This document shows, piece after piece, positions 21,435 through 32,074 of a stretch of 64,000 nucleotides of DNA. The position numbers were made by a program, and so were the translations under genes. The DNA comes from Isoetes taiwanensis. Its lineage: Eukaryota; Streptophyta; Lycopodiopsida; Isoetales; Isoetaceae. Within the stretch, counting starts at the first letter, position 1. Each line of letters opens with the position of its first letter. The stretch covers positions 620,001 through 684,000 of the forward strand of contig JAJEKV010000137.1 in the NCBI GenBank assembly GCA_021234155.1, given 5' to 3'. The notes under the pieces are model-generated. The model was not told where the DNA came from. It saw nothing but the letters and a program-made list of their open reading frames with translations, and did not search any database.

Positions 21435-22088
21435 ACGAGCCTATCCATGTGTTGGCCATCGCAATATTAGAAATATACTTAGTTAGAGTGGTGAATCTCG
21501 CAAGCAATCATCGATCATTTTTTTAGTCTTCCTATAAGTTGAAGCAACAAGCAAAGAAGAATAGATTTTTTTGTAGAACATATACAATTGTCAGCAGGTA
21601 GGAAAATAATGCTCTATAATACTGAAACGAGATTATGTATTTGCCTTTATCATGGCCACTCTAGAGAGTTTTGTTTGAGTCATCTTCCCTCAAGGTAAAA
21701 GGCAAATTGTATGACATATATGAACAAACAGGAAAAGTGATATTGCGTCCATAACTCAAGACCTTCGGCTTAATATGGTGGCAAAGCCAAACTTAATATG
21801 GTGGTATGATGCACATTGCTGGGATTCGCTTAAGCAATTTTCCTTGACTGTTTAATTGCTTTACGGAAGCTTGTTAACAAAGGTTTGTTATGCCATAGAA
21901 AGTCATATTCTTAGATTAATTAGATACAATTATGCATCCACTTGAATAAGTTATTGTTAACCTATCCACCTGCATGTCTCACATCATACAACTTGCAAGT
22001 TCTTGTCTTTAAACGAAGCCCCAAGATCATACTTATGAGGGTATTGTTGTATGTAAAGAAGAACATGACAAAGACACAAAACAATGTA

Positions 22089-22205
22089 TGAATAGAATAG
22101 AATAGAATAGTTTTTTTAACGTCCACGGAGACCAATAGGTCATGGGACCCATAGGCTAGTACAATCATTACTGCTAGGATTAAAAAACCCCTGCCTCGAA
22201 AGGCA
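22089..22205 (-). mobile_element. LINE-tail family copy d, (TATTC)n terminus
   Basis: In plus orientation four to five AATAG units are followed by TTTTTTTAACGTCCACGGAG, ACCAATAGGTCATGGGACCC, then ATTACTGCTAGGATTAAAAA, ACCCCTGCCTCGAAAGGC. It is the reverse complement of the LINE-A 3' end with a pentanucleotide terminus like copy c. SD-A lacks this insertion at the matching place. Confidence 0.75.
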
Positions 22206-22374
22206 TATCACCTGAATGCCTAAGATTAGGCCTTCATCCACTACAATATGTATGTGATGCACGATGCTAGATAATTTTATTTTTACCTTGATAAGGAAGC
22301 TAGATACTTTTCATTTATGTCTTTATAATACAGGATTTGACCTAGGTGAAGAGTTAAGGTCAAATGATACAATG

Positions 22375-22830
22375 TGTTATAGGGAAGATGTACGACCGGA
22401 TAAATAGTTTATGCTTTCAGTAAGCGTTAGCCATTGTTTATGCTTTAGTATATTTGAGGTCTCCTTGACTAGGCCATACTCGTAGATGCTTGTGTTTTGT
22501 GTAAGACTTTTACAAAAAAAAAGTTGCTTGTTCAATATAGGATTTCCCATAAAGGATTCTCCCAATATAGACTTGTGTATTACTTGTTTCCAATAGTATT
22601 TCAACAACTAGGGATGGGAAAAGTCCATTGTTTATTAGATGGCTGTTTGTTATGAATCTACACGAGGACCAGAAGCCTTACAATGTTCTGCTGAAGGAAA
22701 TGCTATTGCAAAGATAGACAACTCACATATGTATATTCTCTGCAATATGGAGCCTTGACTAACTTGATGCCTGTCTATCGTGGCCAAATAGAACAAGAGC
22801 ACTTGCTCCTCAGGGAAATGAATTATTATT
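22375..22830 (+). repeat. Dispersed repeat R1 plus BURP 3' flank, SD-C copy
   Basis: Matches 34010-34390 reversed and 13782-14240: GGGAAGATGTACGACCGG, AGACTTGTGTATTACTTG, GGGAAAAGTCCATTG, then ATGGAGCCTTGACTAACTTG and AGAGCACTTGCTCCTCAGGG. Confidence 0.7.
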
Positions 22831-23138
22831 CTAGTTTATGAGTACTCTACTAATCGTCCAGAAGATCATTCATAAAATGCGAAAATGCTATTTCTTATTC
22901 CACACAAAACATAAAGGTAGGCATATTTATACAATACAAATATACATAGCTTATTAATATATTGCCATCATGGAAGACAGAAGCAGGTAGAGCTATAAGG
23001 TTGTAACTTTACATCAACATACAGTTTATACATCACATCAACATATAGTTTACACAACACAATATGGCTCTGTTAGAAGAGTCATAGAATCACACTAATG
23101 TTGCAGTGGCTTAAGGATGTAGTCAATCTTCAGTGCCT

Positions 23139-23336
23139 TCATCCTTTAACCAGTTTGGCCTGGATAAGTGTGGTCTGTTCTCCTCCTTCCATTGAAGGAA
23201 TCCAAAGGAGATTATTGCCAAACAACCAGTGACAAACCCAGCCCCCTTCCTTCACATTGAGTTGTTCAAATTCTTGGCGAAGTGAAGGCATCCACTTATG
23301 GCAGATTGCATATTTCTTCATCTCCTTTCCATTCAC
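23139..23336 (-). pseudogene. BURP-domain C-terminal fragment
   Basis: The frame reads NGKEMKKYAICHKWMPSLRQ, then EFEQLNVKEGGWVCHWLFGN and ends LIQAKLVKG. It holds the last two CH motifs of the BURP domain. It matches 32990-33190 and, more closely, the fragment at 33.42-33.63 kb, which shares the LVKG ending. The first two CH motifs and everything upstream are missing. Confidence 0.85.
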
Positions 23337-23716
23337 CAGCTGGGCAGAGAATCAATTAGTGGGGCGTGAAACAATATTCAATCCGCCTAGAAATTAGTTT
23401 TTTCTGCCCAAAAAACTTAATCAAATATGAGCATATCATACATCATCAGAAAGATCCAAGAGAGGGCTTTCCAGTGCAATAAAAAACACTCAAAACAGAG
23501 TTCGAATTCAAAAGTTATGATAAAAAATCATATTACCATCAAATCTGCATGGTGTGCACTTTGCAAAAGGTATCCAGATTGAAAAATACAAAAAGCAGTA
23601 CATATCTTGATAGATCTAGGTCAATCATATGCCAATGGAAAGATCTCTATATAAGCGTTCTAAAGAGTCCAAGATCATCTGAATCTGACCTTCATAGCTC
23701 AAGTTATAAACATAGA

Positions 23717-24605
23717 AACAATTAAGGGAAATTTTAAAAAATGCCCCTCTATTTTGAGGTATTTATCAAAATACCCTTGTATTTTGATATATTGTCAAAA
23801 TGCCCCTTGGTCTATAGCTTTCAAACGATCCCTGCAGCGCTAGCTCTGAATCTAACAAACAATTTACCAGTAGCAACTCAAAATTTGGAGATTTTCACAA
23901 AAAATAGTTAATATGGTGTCCACTGATGCAATGCCAGACCTTTTTGCCCTATGAATTTGCAACCTATGCTTTAAAATAAGAGCAGAGTGATCCAAAACTA
24001 GACAAAGATATGACCAGAGGCGCAGACCCTTCCTCCAGAGTTTTTTTGAAGATAATTGTGGCAGGCCCACAGAGCTTTCCTTCAGTGTTTTTTTTAAGGT
24101 AATTGTGACATGCATGCGAGTTGCTTCTAGGTTGCATATATCTGGCAATCAATAGGAAGTTCAAAGCACTATTGTAGATGGATTTTGCTAGTAATTTGTA
24201 CAACAAGTGGAGAATTTGACAGTCCAAGAAAAATTACAGTGGGCTCAAGATCTTATGGGTTTTCTCGGCCTGCTGCTCGAAACTGAAAAAATTGCAAGCT
24301 CCATAATCGGATCTTCATCGTTTTCCATATCTGATTAGAAGCCCAAATTATCAGCTCCAATTTATCACTCCATAGTGGTTTTGTTTTCGATAATGGGTAC
24401 TGTTCTCGCCCTATGCCAAAGCAATTTGTTGCCTGAAACTCATTCCAGTCATTCTTCTTATCTCTAGTAGTTTCGTAGCCATATCAGGGGCATTTTAACA
24501 ATATCTCAAAATATAAGAATAGAATAGAATAGAATAGAATATCAGGGGCATTTTCACAAATAACACAAAATAGAGGGGTATTTTTGAATTTTTCCCAACA
24601 ATTAA
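23717..24605. mobile_element. Mutator-like (MULE-type) TIR element with 9-bp target duplication
   Basis: AACAATTAA flanks the element exactly (23717-23725 and 24597-24605). The element is 23726-24596. It starts GGGAAATTTTAAAAAATGCC and ends, in reverse complement, GGGAAAAATTCAAAAATACC; both continue CCTCTATTTTG. The inverted repeat extends for about 85 bp with interruptions; on the right it is partly duplicated around a (GAATA)n run at 24517-24541. Long TIRs plus a 9-bp duplication are the hallmark of Mutator-like elements. No transposase is seen: it is a non-autonomous, 871-bp element. Two related internal segments (24028-24066, 24081-24115) repeat TTTTTTGAAGATAATTGTG. Confidence 0.75.
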
Positions 24606-25300
24606 TAATGCTTCTCTTCTTTATTTATTTTTAATGATAGTTTGGTAAAAAATGACCTCTTATAAAATCTTATTTTTGATAAGGCCTTTTTTTTCCAACC
24701 AAAAATTTGTAAAAGTATTTGCAAACATAATGACCTAAGTTGCGAAGTCTTTAAGATTTGCAAGGACAGTGCAAAATAGCTCTCTCTCAAACCGTCGGGT
24801 CTATGCTCCAATTCAATTTAATTCAATTCAATCTGTTTCAAGAGAATCACGTGATTAGCTTGAGAGAATCACAACTGCCCCCTAAAGCATGCTGAGTCAA
24901 ACCCACGTCCAGGTGGACCTGCCGGATCTTCAGGTGAGTAGAACAACAGATCAGAAAAAAAGAAATGAAAAAAAGAGGCGCCACCTACGTGCCACGTCGT
25001 ATGATTTGCTCGAGAGAATCACATGATTCTCTCGAGGGGGCGAATCCAAGGATTTTCTCGAGCGAATCACGTTGGCACTTCGGTTAAATCCGGGGAGCCA
25101 ATAAAGTGTGCGACAATGGGAGGGGCCCCGCGACCGATGGTAGCCAAGAGCGGGCCCCCCGCATTGCAGAATGATGGACCAGACATCATTCACCTATAGA
25201 ATGGATGTTCGTGAGGGATTTTTAGGGTGACCTTTTCTACATTTGAATGTCTCACAATGATTCTCACACATGATTCTTATGTGGTCTTGCGAGATTTCCA
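24606..25300. other. No gene; palindrome at 25009-25036
   Basis: CTCGAGAGAATCA ... TGATTCTCTCGAG is a 28-bp near-perfect palindrome. Variants of GAGAATCACRTGATT also lie at 24840-24870 and 25053-25071. CACGTG-like and ACGT cores occur nearby (24849, 24989). This could be a promoter-like or MITE-terminal cluster; no gene follows directly. Confidence 0.4.
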
Positions 25301-25305
25301 GGCAC

Positions 25306-27530
25306 AAACTATTTTACTTGTTCCCAACGAAATGGATGTAGTGCTATTGATTTTTTGCTTGGAGATCCAGAGGCAATTGGGTATGTGACAGATTTCACAT
25401 TCTTAGAAAGAAATCCAGATTCGGATCATATTCCTTTCATGTTTCATTTGAATGCTAATATTGTGAAACACACAACTGCTTTATCTCCTCCCCCAAAAGT
25501 AAAACGTGTTTATAAATTGGCAGATAAATATGGAAGTGGATTGGCACCTATACTAGAGGAGATACATTTACATAAATCCTTAGAAGAGAAAAGCAGCAGA
25601 CTGACCAGTGCTATAGTCAGTACAGCCGGGATGTCTTTGGCTAAATCCCTTCTAGGAGGAGATGCTATAATAAATGGTTTGATGCGAATTGCTTTAGGGC
25701 AAAAAGGGAGTGCATGAAATCTACGGATCCTCTGGTTCATAAACAATATAAAAATTTGGTCAAGCCAAAAAAGAGAGATTGGAACTGCAAGTTCCAGAAA
25801 AGAGTGATGCAAGAAGTGGATATGGATCCAAAATGTTTCTGGAACATGTCATCTGATAGGACAGAAATTGATGATATAACAAAAAATGATCTTCTTTCTC
25901 TAGTTTCAGAGTTATATAGCACAATAGATATAGGTAATTTGGATTGTATGGTAGAAGCTATACCCATATTCACATTTGAGATGTACAAATAGCCCTTAAA
26001 AAAAATGAAAAATAGATGCACATGTGATTCACAGGGTATATCAACTGAGCTTTTTAAATGGGAAGGAGATGAGCTTTATAGTCTTTTGGTAGATTTATGC
26101 AATGAAGCACTCTTGAGAGGTATTTTCCTACAGAATGGTGTCTAAATAGAGTTGTACCGGTGCAAAAGACTGGTGATAAAGATGACATAAGAAACTATAG
26201 AACCATTCCCGTGAGCAATACATTTGCTAAACTTTTTGCCTCGATGCTTGAATATAAGGTTACATGCTGGGCAGATGAACAGAATATAAGATCACCAGGG
26301 CAAGCAGGTTTTCGTACGAATCACTCTACTTTGGACCACCTATTCACTTTGAGAGTGCTCATGGAAGGAGCGAAGGGTGCAGGTAATAAGAGGTTTTTGG
26401 CATTTATAGATTTAACTAAAGCAAGAGAAGGCCTTGTTTGCTTAAAATTAACATCGATAGATTATATAACATTAACAACAAATATACTTGAAATAACAGA
26501 TTCTTCATTAACACATTAGGGTTTTTTTGAGATTAAAAAAGGGCCTTCAAAACATGCCAACTAAGCCAAATGAAGATAAATGAACTACCAATCAGAAATC
26601 AGAGCCTGACGGGTCCAGTCAGCAAAACTGTTATAACTAACTCACTGGATCACATTTTCTAGCATAACTATTGATAGAAAAGTCCAAATGAGCTATCGTT
26701 TAGTGCAATAGATAGATGTCATTGAGATCTTTCCAATCTTAGATGCTTTGCACATATTTGAACCACTTATGATTGTCAAAACTCCAAAAAATATGGTTTT
26801 TACCTTTTTTGACTATCATACGGGGCTAAAAGATATGCAAACCACCCAAAGTTGGAAGGATCTCAATGAGATTTATCTATTGCACCAAAGAAGAGTCTTT
26901 CTGATCATCCAAGAAAGCTTTATGATGAGAAATAATCACTTTTGGTGAACATAGCACTATGGTCTTTATGGAAACACAGGTGTGGCGTTGCGATAGGAGG
27001 ACAACACTTTTCTTTGGATAGGCTGAAGAACACTTTCAATGTCGAGGTAGCACTTATGGCTTTAGCCCATCATAAGAAGTTTGGGCGAAATTATAACACA
27101 GATCTGGACACATTGATTTCTCAATTGCAGTTATCATCACACCACTTACACATCGAAATAGATAGATGGAATGATACACCTCGTAATGAGAGATTTTTTA
27201 TGTCTAGACCTTGAAATTGAAACAGAGAAACATGCTTTTTTGGAATGTTCAGCATATGAGAACTTCAGAGTTTATGGTATACAAGGTCAGACTCTAAGAG
27301 AACTATTAGAAATGCCTGCTCATAAATTGAGTACGTATCTTAGGGATGTTTGCATGGAGCATACAGATATCATAAGCTTATTTAGCCTCATGGAAGATTT
27401 TGATGATTTTGATATTTTAGGCGCTTCGGATTGTATTATGTATGTATCTGTTTGCCATAGAGGCCCGGGGGCCTAAAATGGCTTGATCAATAAAATAAAA
27501 TTAAAATTAAAATTAAATTAAATTATTGGT
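25306..27530 (+). mobile_element. LINE-B: non-LTR retrotransposon, 5'-truncated and interrupted
   Basis: The plus strand begins inside the endonuclease C-terminus (FTCSQRNGCSAIDFLLGD ... NPDSDHIPFMF, with the SDH catalytic motif). A frameshift near 25670 separates it from the linker (KSTDPLVHKQYKNLVKPKKR). RT then begins: VPVQKTGDKDDIRNYRTIPV, QAGFRTNHSTLDHLFTLRVL and FLAFIDLTKA at motif A. The RT core is replaced by unrelated AT-rich DNA at about 26432-26940. The C-terminus resumes as LVNIALWSLWKHRCGVAIGG and later EIETEKHAFLECSAYENF. The 3' end is AAAATGGCTTGATCAATAAA followed by (ATTAAA)n to about 27525. The TLDHLFTLR motif matches LINE-A, so the two belong to one clade. Confidence 0.8.
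26432..26940. mobile_element. Unclassified insertion or replacement inside LINE-B
   Basis: RT homology stops just after motif A and resumes about 500 bp later in the C-terminal region. The intervening AT-rich DNA has no RT similarity and starts GGCCTTGTTTGCTTAAAATT. Terminal repeats could not be defined, so it may be an insertion coupled with loss of the RT core. Confidence 0.4.
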
Positions 27531-27940
27531 AGAAGTTTCAAAAGTTGGAATATAAACATGCTTTTATAGAAGAGGACACATTATCGGCTGGTTTTGGTAT
27601 AGGCTCTGAATATTCTCCTAAATCTTGAGTGTTCCTGTGAGTAGAAGAAAGAAATTGAGTGCCTTCTTTTTTCCTTTTTTATAGCACTCTTATTACATGT
27701 GATGCTTGTCATTTTAAGCATTTATACAACCTTAGAACAAGGCTTTCTACAACATTTTTGGTACTATATATATCTCATTGACCAATTGATACAAATGCCC
27801 TTGCTCCTTGCAAGGCTGTTGTTTTTTATGTATGCGCTTTTCTCTTTGAAATAAAAGAAAAGGAAACAAGGTGTTGCTGCATAAAGAGTTGCCCTCGTGA
27901 ATGGAAAAAGATAGATTCTATAAAGAACTATAGATTGCTC
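27530..27940. other. No gene recognised
   Basis: AT-rich spacer after the LINE-B tail. Confidence 0.3.
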
Positions 27941-27949
27941 AAGCGAGGC

Positions 27950-28200
27950 CCGGGGGTTTCACCTACTATAAAGGTGATACGCCACGTGCGTTAATGGGGT
28001 CAGCAAAAAACCCTCCGTATACGCCTTGTCCAACCTTCTAAACACCCCTTCCCGTATACATATTACACTGGATTCCCCCCCAGAAAACCCCCTAGCCAAG
28101 CCCCTATCCGTATTTATACATACGATTTAGGGTAAAAAAAACCCACCCCTTTCACTCACATGGTATATACGCCTTAAACTATGTGACATCCCCGGGAAGC
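27950..28200. mobile_element. MITE-like repeat R4, about 250 bp
   Basis: The left end GCCCGGGGGTTTCACCTACT and the right end, in reverse complement GCTTCCCGGGGATGTCAC, are imperfect inverted repeats. The interior contains TATAAAGGTGATACGCCACG, AAAAAACCCTCCGTATACGC and several CCGTAT.TATAC blocks. Relatives are at 4.89 kb and, inverted-repeat-bounded, at 50.58 kb. Confidence 0.5.
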
Positions 28201-28239
28201 GAGGCAGAAAAAGGCCCATCAGATTCAAAATAGAGTGGA

Positions 28240-28475
28240 GCTCGCCTAGCTTCCAAATTGATAATAGACAAAGCAACTCAGGGAACTCACCTGCAACTGA
28301 CCTTCAACATCCGCTGGGTGGATTCCAAGCAACTTACTTGCAACATCGGCCTTGCAAAAAAACCTGAAGCCTGGAACTAAACCTGTAGAAAAGGAAATGG
28401 AATTCAACAATGGAGTAGTGAAGCTAGGCCCTTTGCATGTTGCTGGTGTTCCATCTGCAACTCGAAGATCCAATT
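28240..28475 (-). other. Coding-like minus-strand frame, unidentified
   Basis: A 75-residue frame reads GFRFFCKADVASKLLGIHPA, then DVEGQLQVSSLS. Composition is protein-like, but I do not recognise the family. It may belong with the frames at 29.3 and 30.1 kb on the same strand. Confidence 0.2.
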
Positions 28476-28499
28476 GTGTAGAAACGAGGAAAGGATGCC

Positions 28500-28650
28500 C
28501 TTTAGGGTATGGTCTAATGGCAAGACCTTAAACCGCCACACCCCAGGTCACGGGTTCCAGCATCGATCTAGTAATGGGAACTTTAAAAGTCCATTTGCGA
28601 GGCACGGGTTCAAGTATGACCAATTGGTCCTATGATAAAATGCAAACATT
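28500..28650 (+). mobile_element. SINE-like unit with tRNA-type promoter boxes
   Basis: GGTATGGTCTAATGGCAAGA (A-box-like) precedes GGTCACGGGTTCCAGCATC (B-box-like, consensus GGTTCRANNCC) by about 30 bp. A second B-box-like string, GGCACGGGTTCAAGTATG, lies at about 28600. The order and spacing resemble a tRNA-derived SINE head. The tail was not found. Confidence 0.4.
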
Positions 28651-28939
28651 AATTAATTTGAGAAATTTGGATTCTCGTTTAGTATGAAATAGGTTGTTGG
28701 TTCTCTACAAAATGTCGTAATTGGTTGCAATTGAGTAGAAGTTGCCGTTTATTTTTATGATTTTCACCCATAAAATAGCAATGTATCCGAAATTGACATT
28801 TGTAAGGCTAAGCCGAGCTCTTTTTTGAGTAAGAGCTGCCCATTAGAAAGCGTAAAAATGTTCAGAAGGATCGCGACCGCGAACATTTAGAGCTGCGTAG
28901 CTACTTCCATTGACATAATAACATTTTTATTTTAAAATT

Positions 28940-29330
28940 TTAAAGCTTATTCTACGTAATAAAACAAATACAATCTTACAAAAAAAAAAAAACATATTTT
29001 CTGCTCAACACAATCGCTGTGGCGATTTGCTTGAGCAAGAATGCTCTGTTTGCCTACGAAATCCTGCTCAACACAATCGCTGTGGCGATTTGCTTGAGCA
29101 AGAATGCTTTGTTTTCCTTTGAGATCCTGCTCAACACAATCGCTGTGGCGATTTGCTTGAGCAAGAATGGAGCTCTGTTTGCCTTCGAGATTTGGTGAAT
29201 CATGAATAGAAGTATGAAGGCAGCTTTTTCGAACCCGTAGAGTTAGCTGCTTCTCTGCATCAGGAACAACCTGTGATGCTTTTTCCGCAGCATTGAAGTG
29301 CAACGTTGCCAAGAAGCAGATCTGTAGCAA
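28940..29330 (-). CDS. Possible exon with three in-frame 21-residue repeats
   Basis: The minus frame from 29330 (or from a TTTTTTGCTACAG acceptor at about 29321) reads LQICFLATLHFNAAEKASQV, then a linker. Three near-identical copies of GKQSILAQANRHSDCVEQD follow. At DNA level the unit is 63 bp (CTGCTCAACA starts at 29001, 29064 and 29127), so the frame is kept across all three. Each unit contains a TGCTCAA / TTGAGCA inverted repeat. I do not recognise the protein. A cysteine and a conserved NRHSDCVEQ core in each unit could suggest a repeated-peptide precursor, but there is no clear cleavage site or signal peptide. The last 18 residues after the repeats are low complexity. Confidence 0.35.
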
Positions 29331-29799
29331 AAAAGAAGGCCATAAAAGTAAATGATCAAAGATCTGCCAGTTTGAATAGCTACTTCTGAGCTTTTTGTTT
29401 TGAACGCGTGATCAGCATTGGCATTTCTTCAACGATTTAACTCAAATTAAAATCTGTAAGCAATTCATGCAAACAGAGCATCCGGAAGTATTATATATAG
29501 AAGATAAAATAAGCTTTGGAAATAACAGAGGATTGCAGAGAAACGCCAAAGCATGTTCTATTACCTAAAGCCAGACCTCCATAACGATTTTGAAGCAGGG
29601 GAAGCATACACCATTTTAAGAAACGATTCTGAAATAAATTAGGATATGGATGAATCCGACTATGGCTGCTTCATTTTCGAAGCCTAGAACATGCTTCATT
29701 TGAGGGCAGCATATCACGAATTTGAGAGCTCTGCCCTGCATATGCTTCAGTAAATAATAAAACATGAAAACAATATAAGAAAACGGCCTTACATCAGAA

Positions 29800-30140
29800 A
29801 GCCCTGGCTATGGCCACTGCAAACCCTGGCTTGAGATGCGAAACCCTGCAGAAATCCTAAATCCTGCTTTGAGATGCAAAATCCTAAACCCTGGCTATGG
29901 CCACTGCAGAAATCCCTGAAATCTGGAAGCCCTGTGGCTATGGCGATGAGATCCGGCACTGGCTATGGTGAAGGAGTTCATTCCGACCTTGGCTATGGCC
30001 TTCAGATCCGACCTTGGCTATGCCCGCTGCAGATGTCCGGAGGGCCCGAAAGAAGAAAGGAGGAGAAGAGGTTTGGGCGAGTTCCGGCATGGCCGCTGCC
30101 TGCATCTCGACCTCGACCTGATATTTTAGAAAAATAATGA
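29800..30140. repeat. GC-rich region with CTGGCTATGGCC-type repeats and an open minus frame
   Basis: CCTGGCTATGGCCACTGCA or partial forms recur at least six times between 29805 and 30030, together with GAGATGCRAAA.CCT units. On the minus strand an ATG at about 30101 opens MQAAAMPELAQTSSPPFFFR, ALRTSAAGIAKVGSEGHSQG, which could be a 5' exon with a targeting-like N-terminus. No similarity is recognised. Confidence 0.35.
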
Positions 30141-30519
30141 TACCTTTTTTTTAGTATTTTGGTTGTAAATGACGTCCATTGAAATTATCCCGCGGCCCGC
30201 CCAATGTGGGCAGGACAAATTTTGAATTAAAGGAAACCACTTTTTGCTTGTGGTGGACCTGGACGTGTGAGGTCAAAATTCTCTAAATCCCATTTATTTC
30301 TCAAAATAATAAATTCGTGCTTTAAAGACCTTACACCTGTCATATGTACTGGATAATCACATGCAAAGTAGCTCCTAGTATAAGTTATCACGGCTAGGTA
30401 GTGGATTGGCATCCATGTGATATGTGGAATGTAATGTAGCTACTGTACGCGTGATATGATGGTGAATGGATTGATGTCCTTCAATAAAAAAAACAAAGTC
30501 AACTTCAAAAGAAGTCCAA

Positions 30520-31690
30520 ACGTACAATTTGCAAATCAAACCACCCAAAGAGAAGAGAACAATTGGCAGATTAAACTACCGGAAGAGAGGGGGATAATTT
30601 GCATGTCGAAGCTCCAGTCGATTGAAACTGCATATAGAAACAACGTCGTGAATCCACCTTTGAGTTTGGCCTTAGCTCGAAACGTGATGGAGCCTTCAAA
30701 ATGTATCTGTCACGATATCTCAACCATCTGTTTAGAATATTCTTCTGCACATATTATGTCTCCTTCAATCCCATCCCTAGGGTATGCCCTTCGGGCAACC
30801 CAAAAAGAAAAGAAATAGGAGGAAGAGCCATACATATTGTCAAATACTATAGGATGTCATAGGGTGTAAAATAATAGTAGGAGGAAAGAAATATTCATAT
30901 TCATCTAGGTGGTAGAAATATAACCTTAAAAGCTACTAAAAATTGTAAGGAATGGGGGAAGAAACAAAGAGTAGAGTAGAATTAGTCTTCATGTTCATTT
31001 ATGAGAAATCACAAGATGTGTGGAAAATATAATAGACTAATATAATGTTACCTGCTGCATGCTTGTTTTTTACCACCTAAGCGTAATTGCAAACCCAACT
31101 TCCATTCCGTGATGTAGAGGAGGATACATGGCCGAACAAGAATGCACGTCAAAAGAAAACGTCGACCGAACTTCCGTTTTGTATAATGCATAAGATGAAC
31201 ATTGTTCATTGGAAAAACTAGCCTCCTCCATGTACATTCACTATTAGAACACAGAATGTAACATATAGTTGGTCGACTCCGTGGTCATTGTCTGCTTGTC
31301 TGTTGTATGGTCGGCTACTAACAGATGGTCAGTATTGTAACAAATGGACTTCTTCCCTTTCCCTTCTCCTTTCCCTCCCCCTCCCCATACACATGATCGT
31401 TGCCTCCCCTTCTAGTGTCCTTCCTTAATAATAGTCAATGGCCCTTTGTTCATCGTTGCATTGTCTCCCCCTTTTTCATAATATTGTTGCTCCCTTCAAA
31501 CATATAAAAAGCACTTCGGATAAATTAGAAATATAAGAGCCAGCCCTTTTGTAGTCACGACCACGTCTCCTTTTGATAAGATTGAAACATTGGTTATTAG
31601 AAAGACTTCATACAATTTAATCCCATTTAGTTGAAGGGAAAGAGATCATTCCCAAAACTTAAATGGGTTTAAGAATTTAAATGATCTCTC
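30520..31690 (+). repeat. Dispersed repeat R5, copy 1
   Basis: Nearly identical in order to 63005-63905: ACCACCCAAAGAGAAGAGAA, GGGGATAATTTGCATGTCGA, TAGCTCGAAACGTGATGG, a GGGTATGCCCTTCGGGCAAC stem, GTAGAGGAGGATA and GAAACATTGGTTATTAGAAA. This copy has about 300 bp (31265-31570) that the 63-kb copy lacks. Confidence 0.8.
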
Positions 31691-31699
31691 TGCATAGTA

Positions 31700-32070
31700 G
31701 AAACAACAGATTTGTCCCTCTTGATATCTTATTTGTAGCCTCATGATTGCTTACAAAAGGTTACCAAATGGTGAGAACCTTTTTTATTCTTCATTGCAGA
31801 TAAAATAGACAGAATTGGTGCATTATTTTTTGTAGTCTAGTGTTGAGATCGTTATGATAGGTAGCATAAATAAAAAAACTGATAGGTTCTGTTAGGCGCG
31901 ACATAATAAAATAACTAATAAATGAAGGTGGTCCCTTATATATATATCTTAATCTTATGAACAAATGAAGTGGCCCCTTGCAATACTATGATGACATGAT
32001 CATGGATTAAAAAAAGAATAAATGTTCGAATATAAGGGAGGCAATGTGATTGAGCAACTCACGAGCTTGC
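31700..32070 (+). promoter_or_regulatory. Presumed 5' region of the BURP gene
   Basis: AT-rich DNA upstream of the BURP start at 32075. A TATATATATAT run lies at 31937-31948, about 130 bp before the ATG, a plausible TATA region. No other element can be defended. Confidence 0.3.
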
Positions 32071-32074
32071 CAAG

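Larger units (their letters stand above)
19706..23400 (-). repeat. Segmental duplication copy SD-C (inverted)
   Basis: The reverse complement follows SD-A from about 33.42 to 37.31 kb in order: BURP C-terminal fragment, 3' flank, R1, flank with the GTAAAGAAGAACATG region, LINE ORF1-like element and AT-rich trailer. Homology ends at ACGCGTGATTTTT (about 19706), where SD-A continues differently. It is more diverged from SD-A and SD-B than they are from each other. It lacks the Helitron and hAT MITE found in SD-B and carries its own tail insertion at 22.1 kb. Confidence 0.8.

Noticed and set aside
29001-29190. CRISPR-like array of three repeats
   Set aside because: The 63-bp units are directly abutting and almost identical throughout, so there are no spacers; it is an ordinary tandem repeat.
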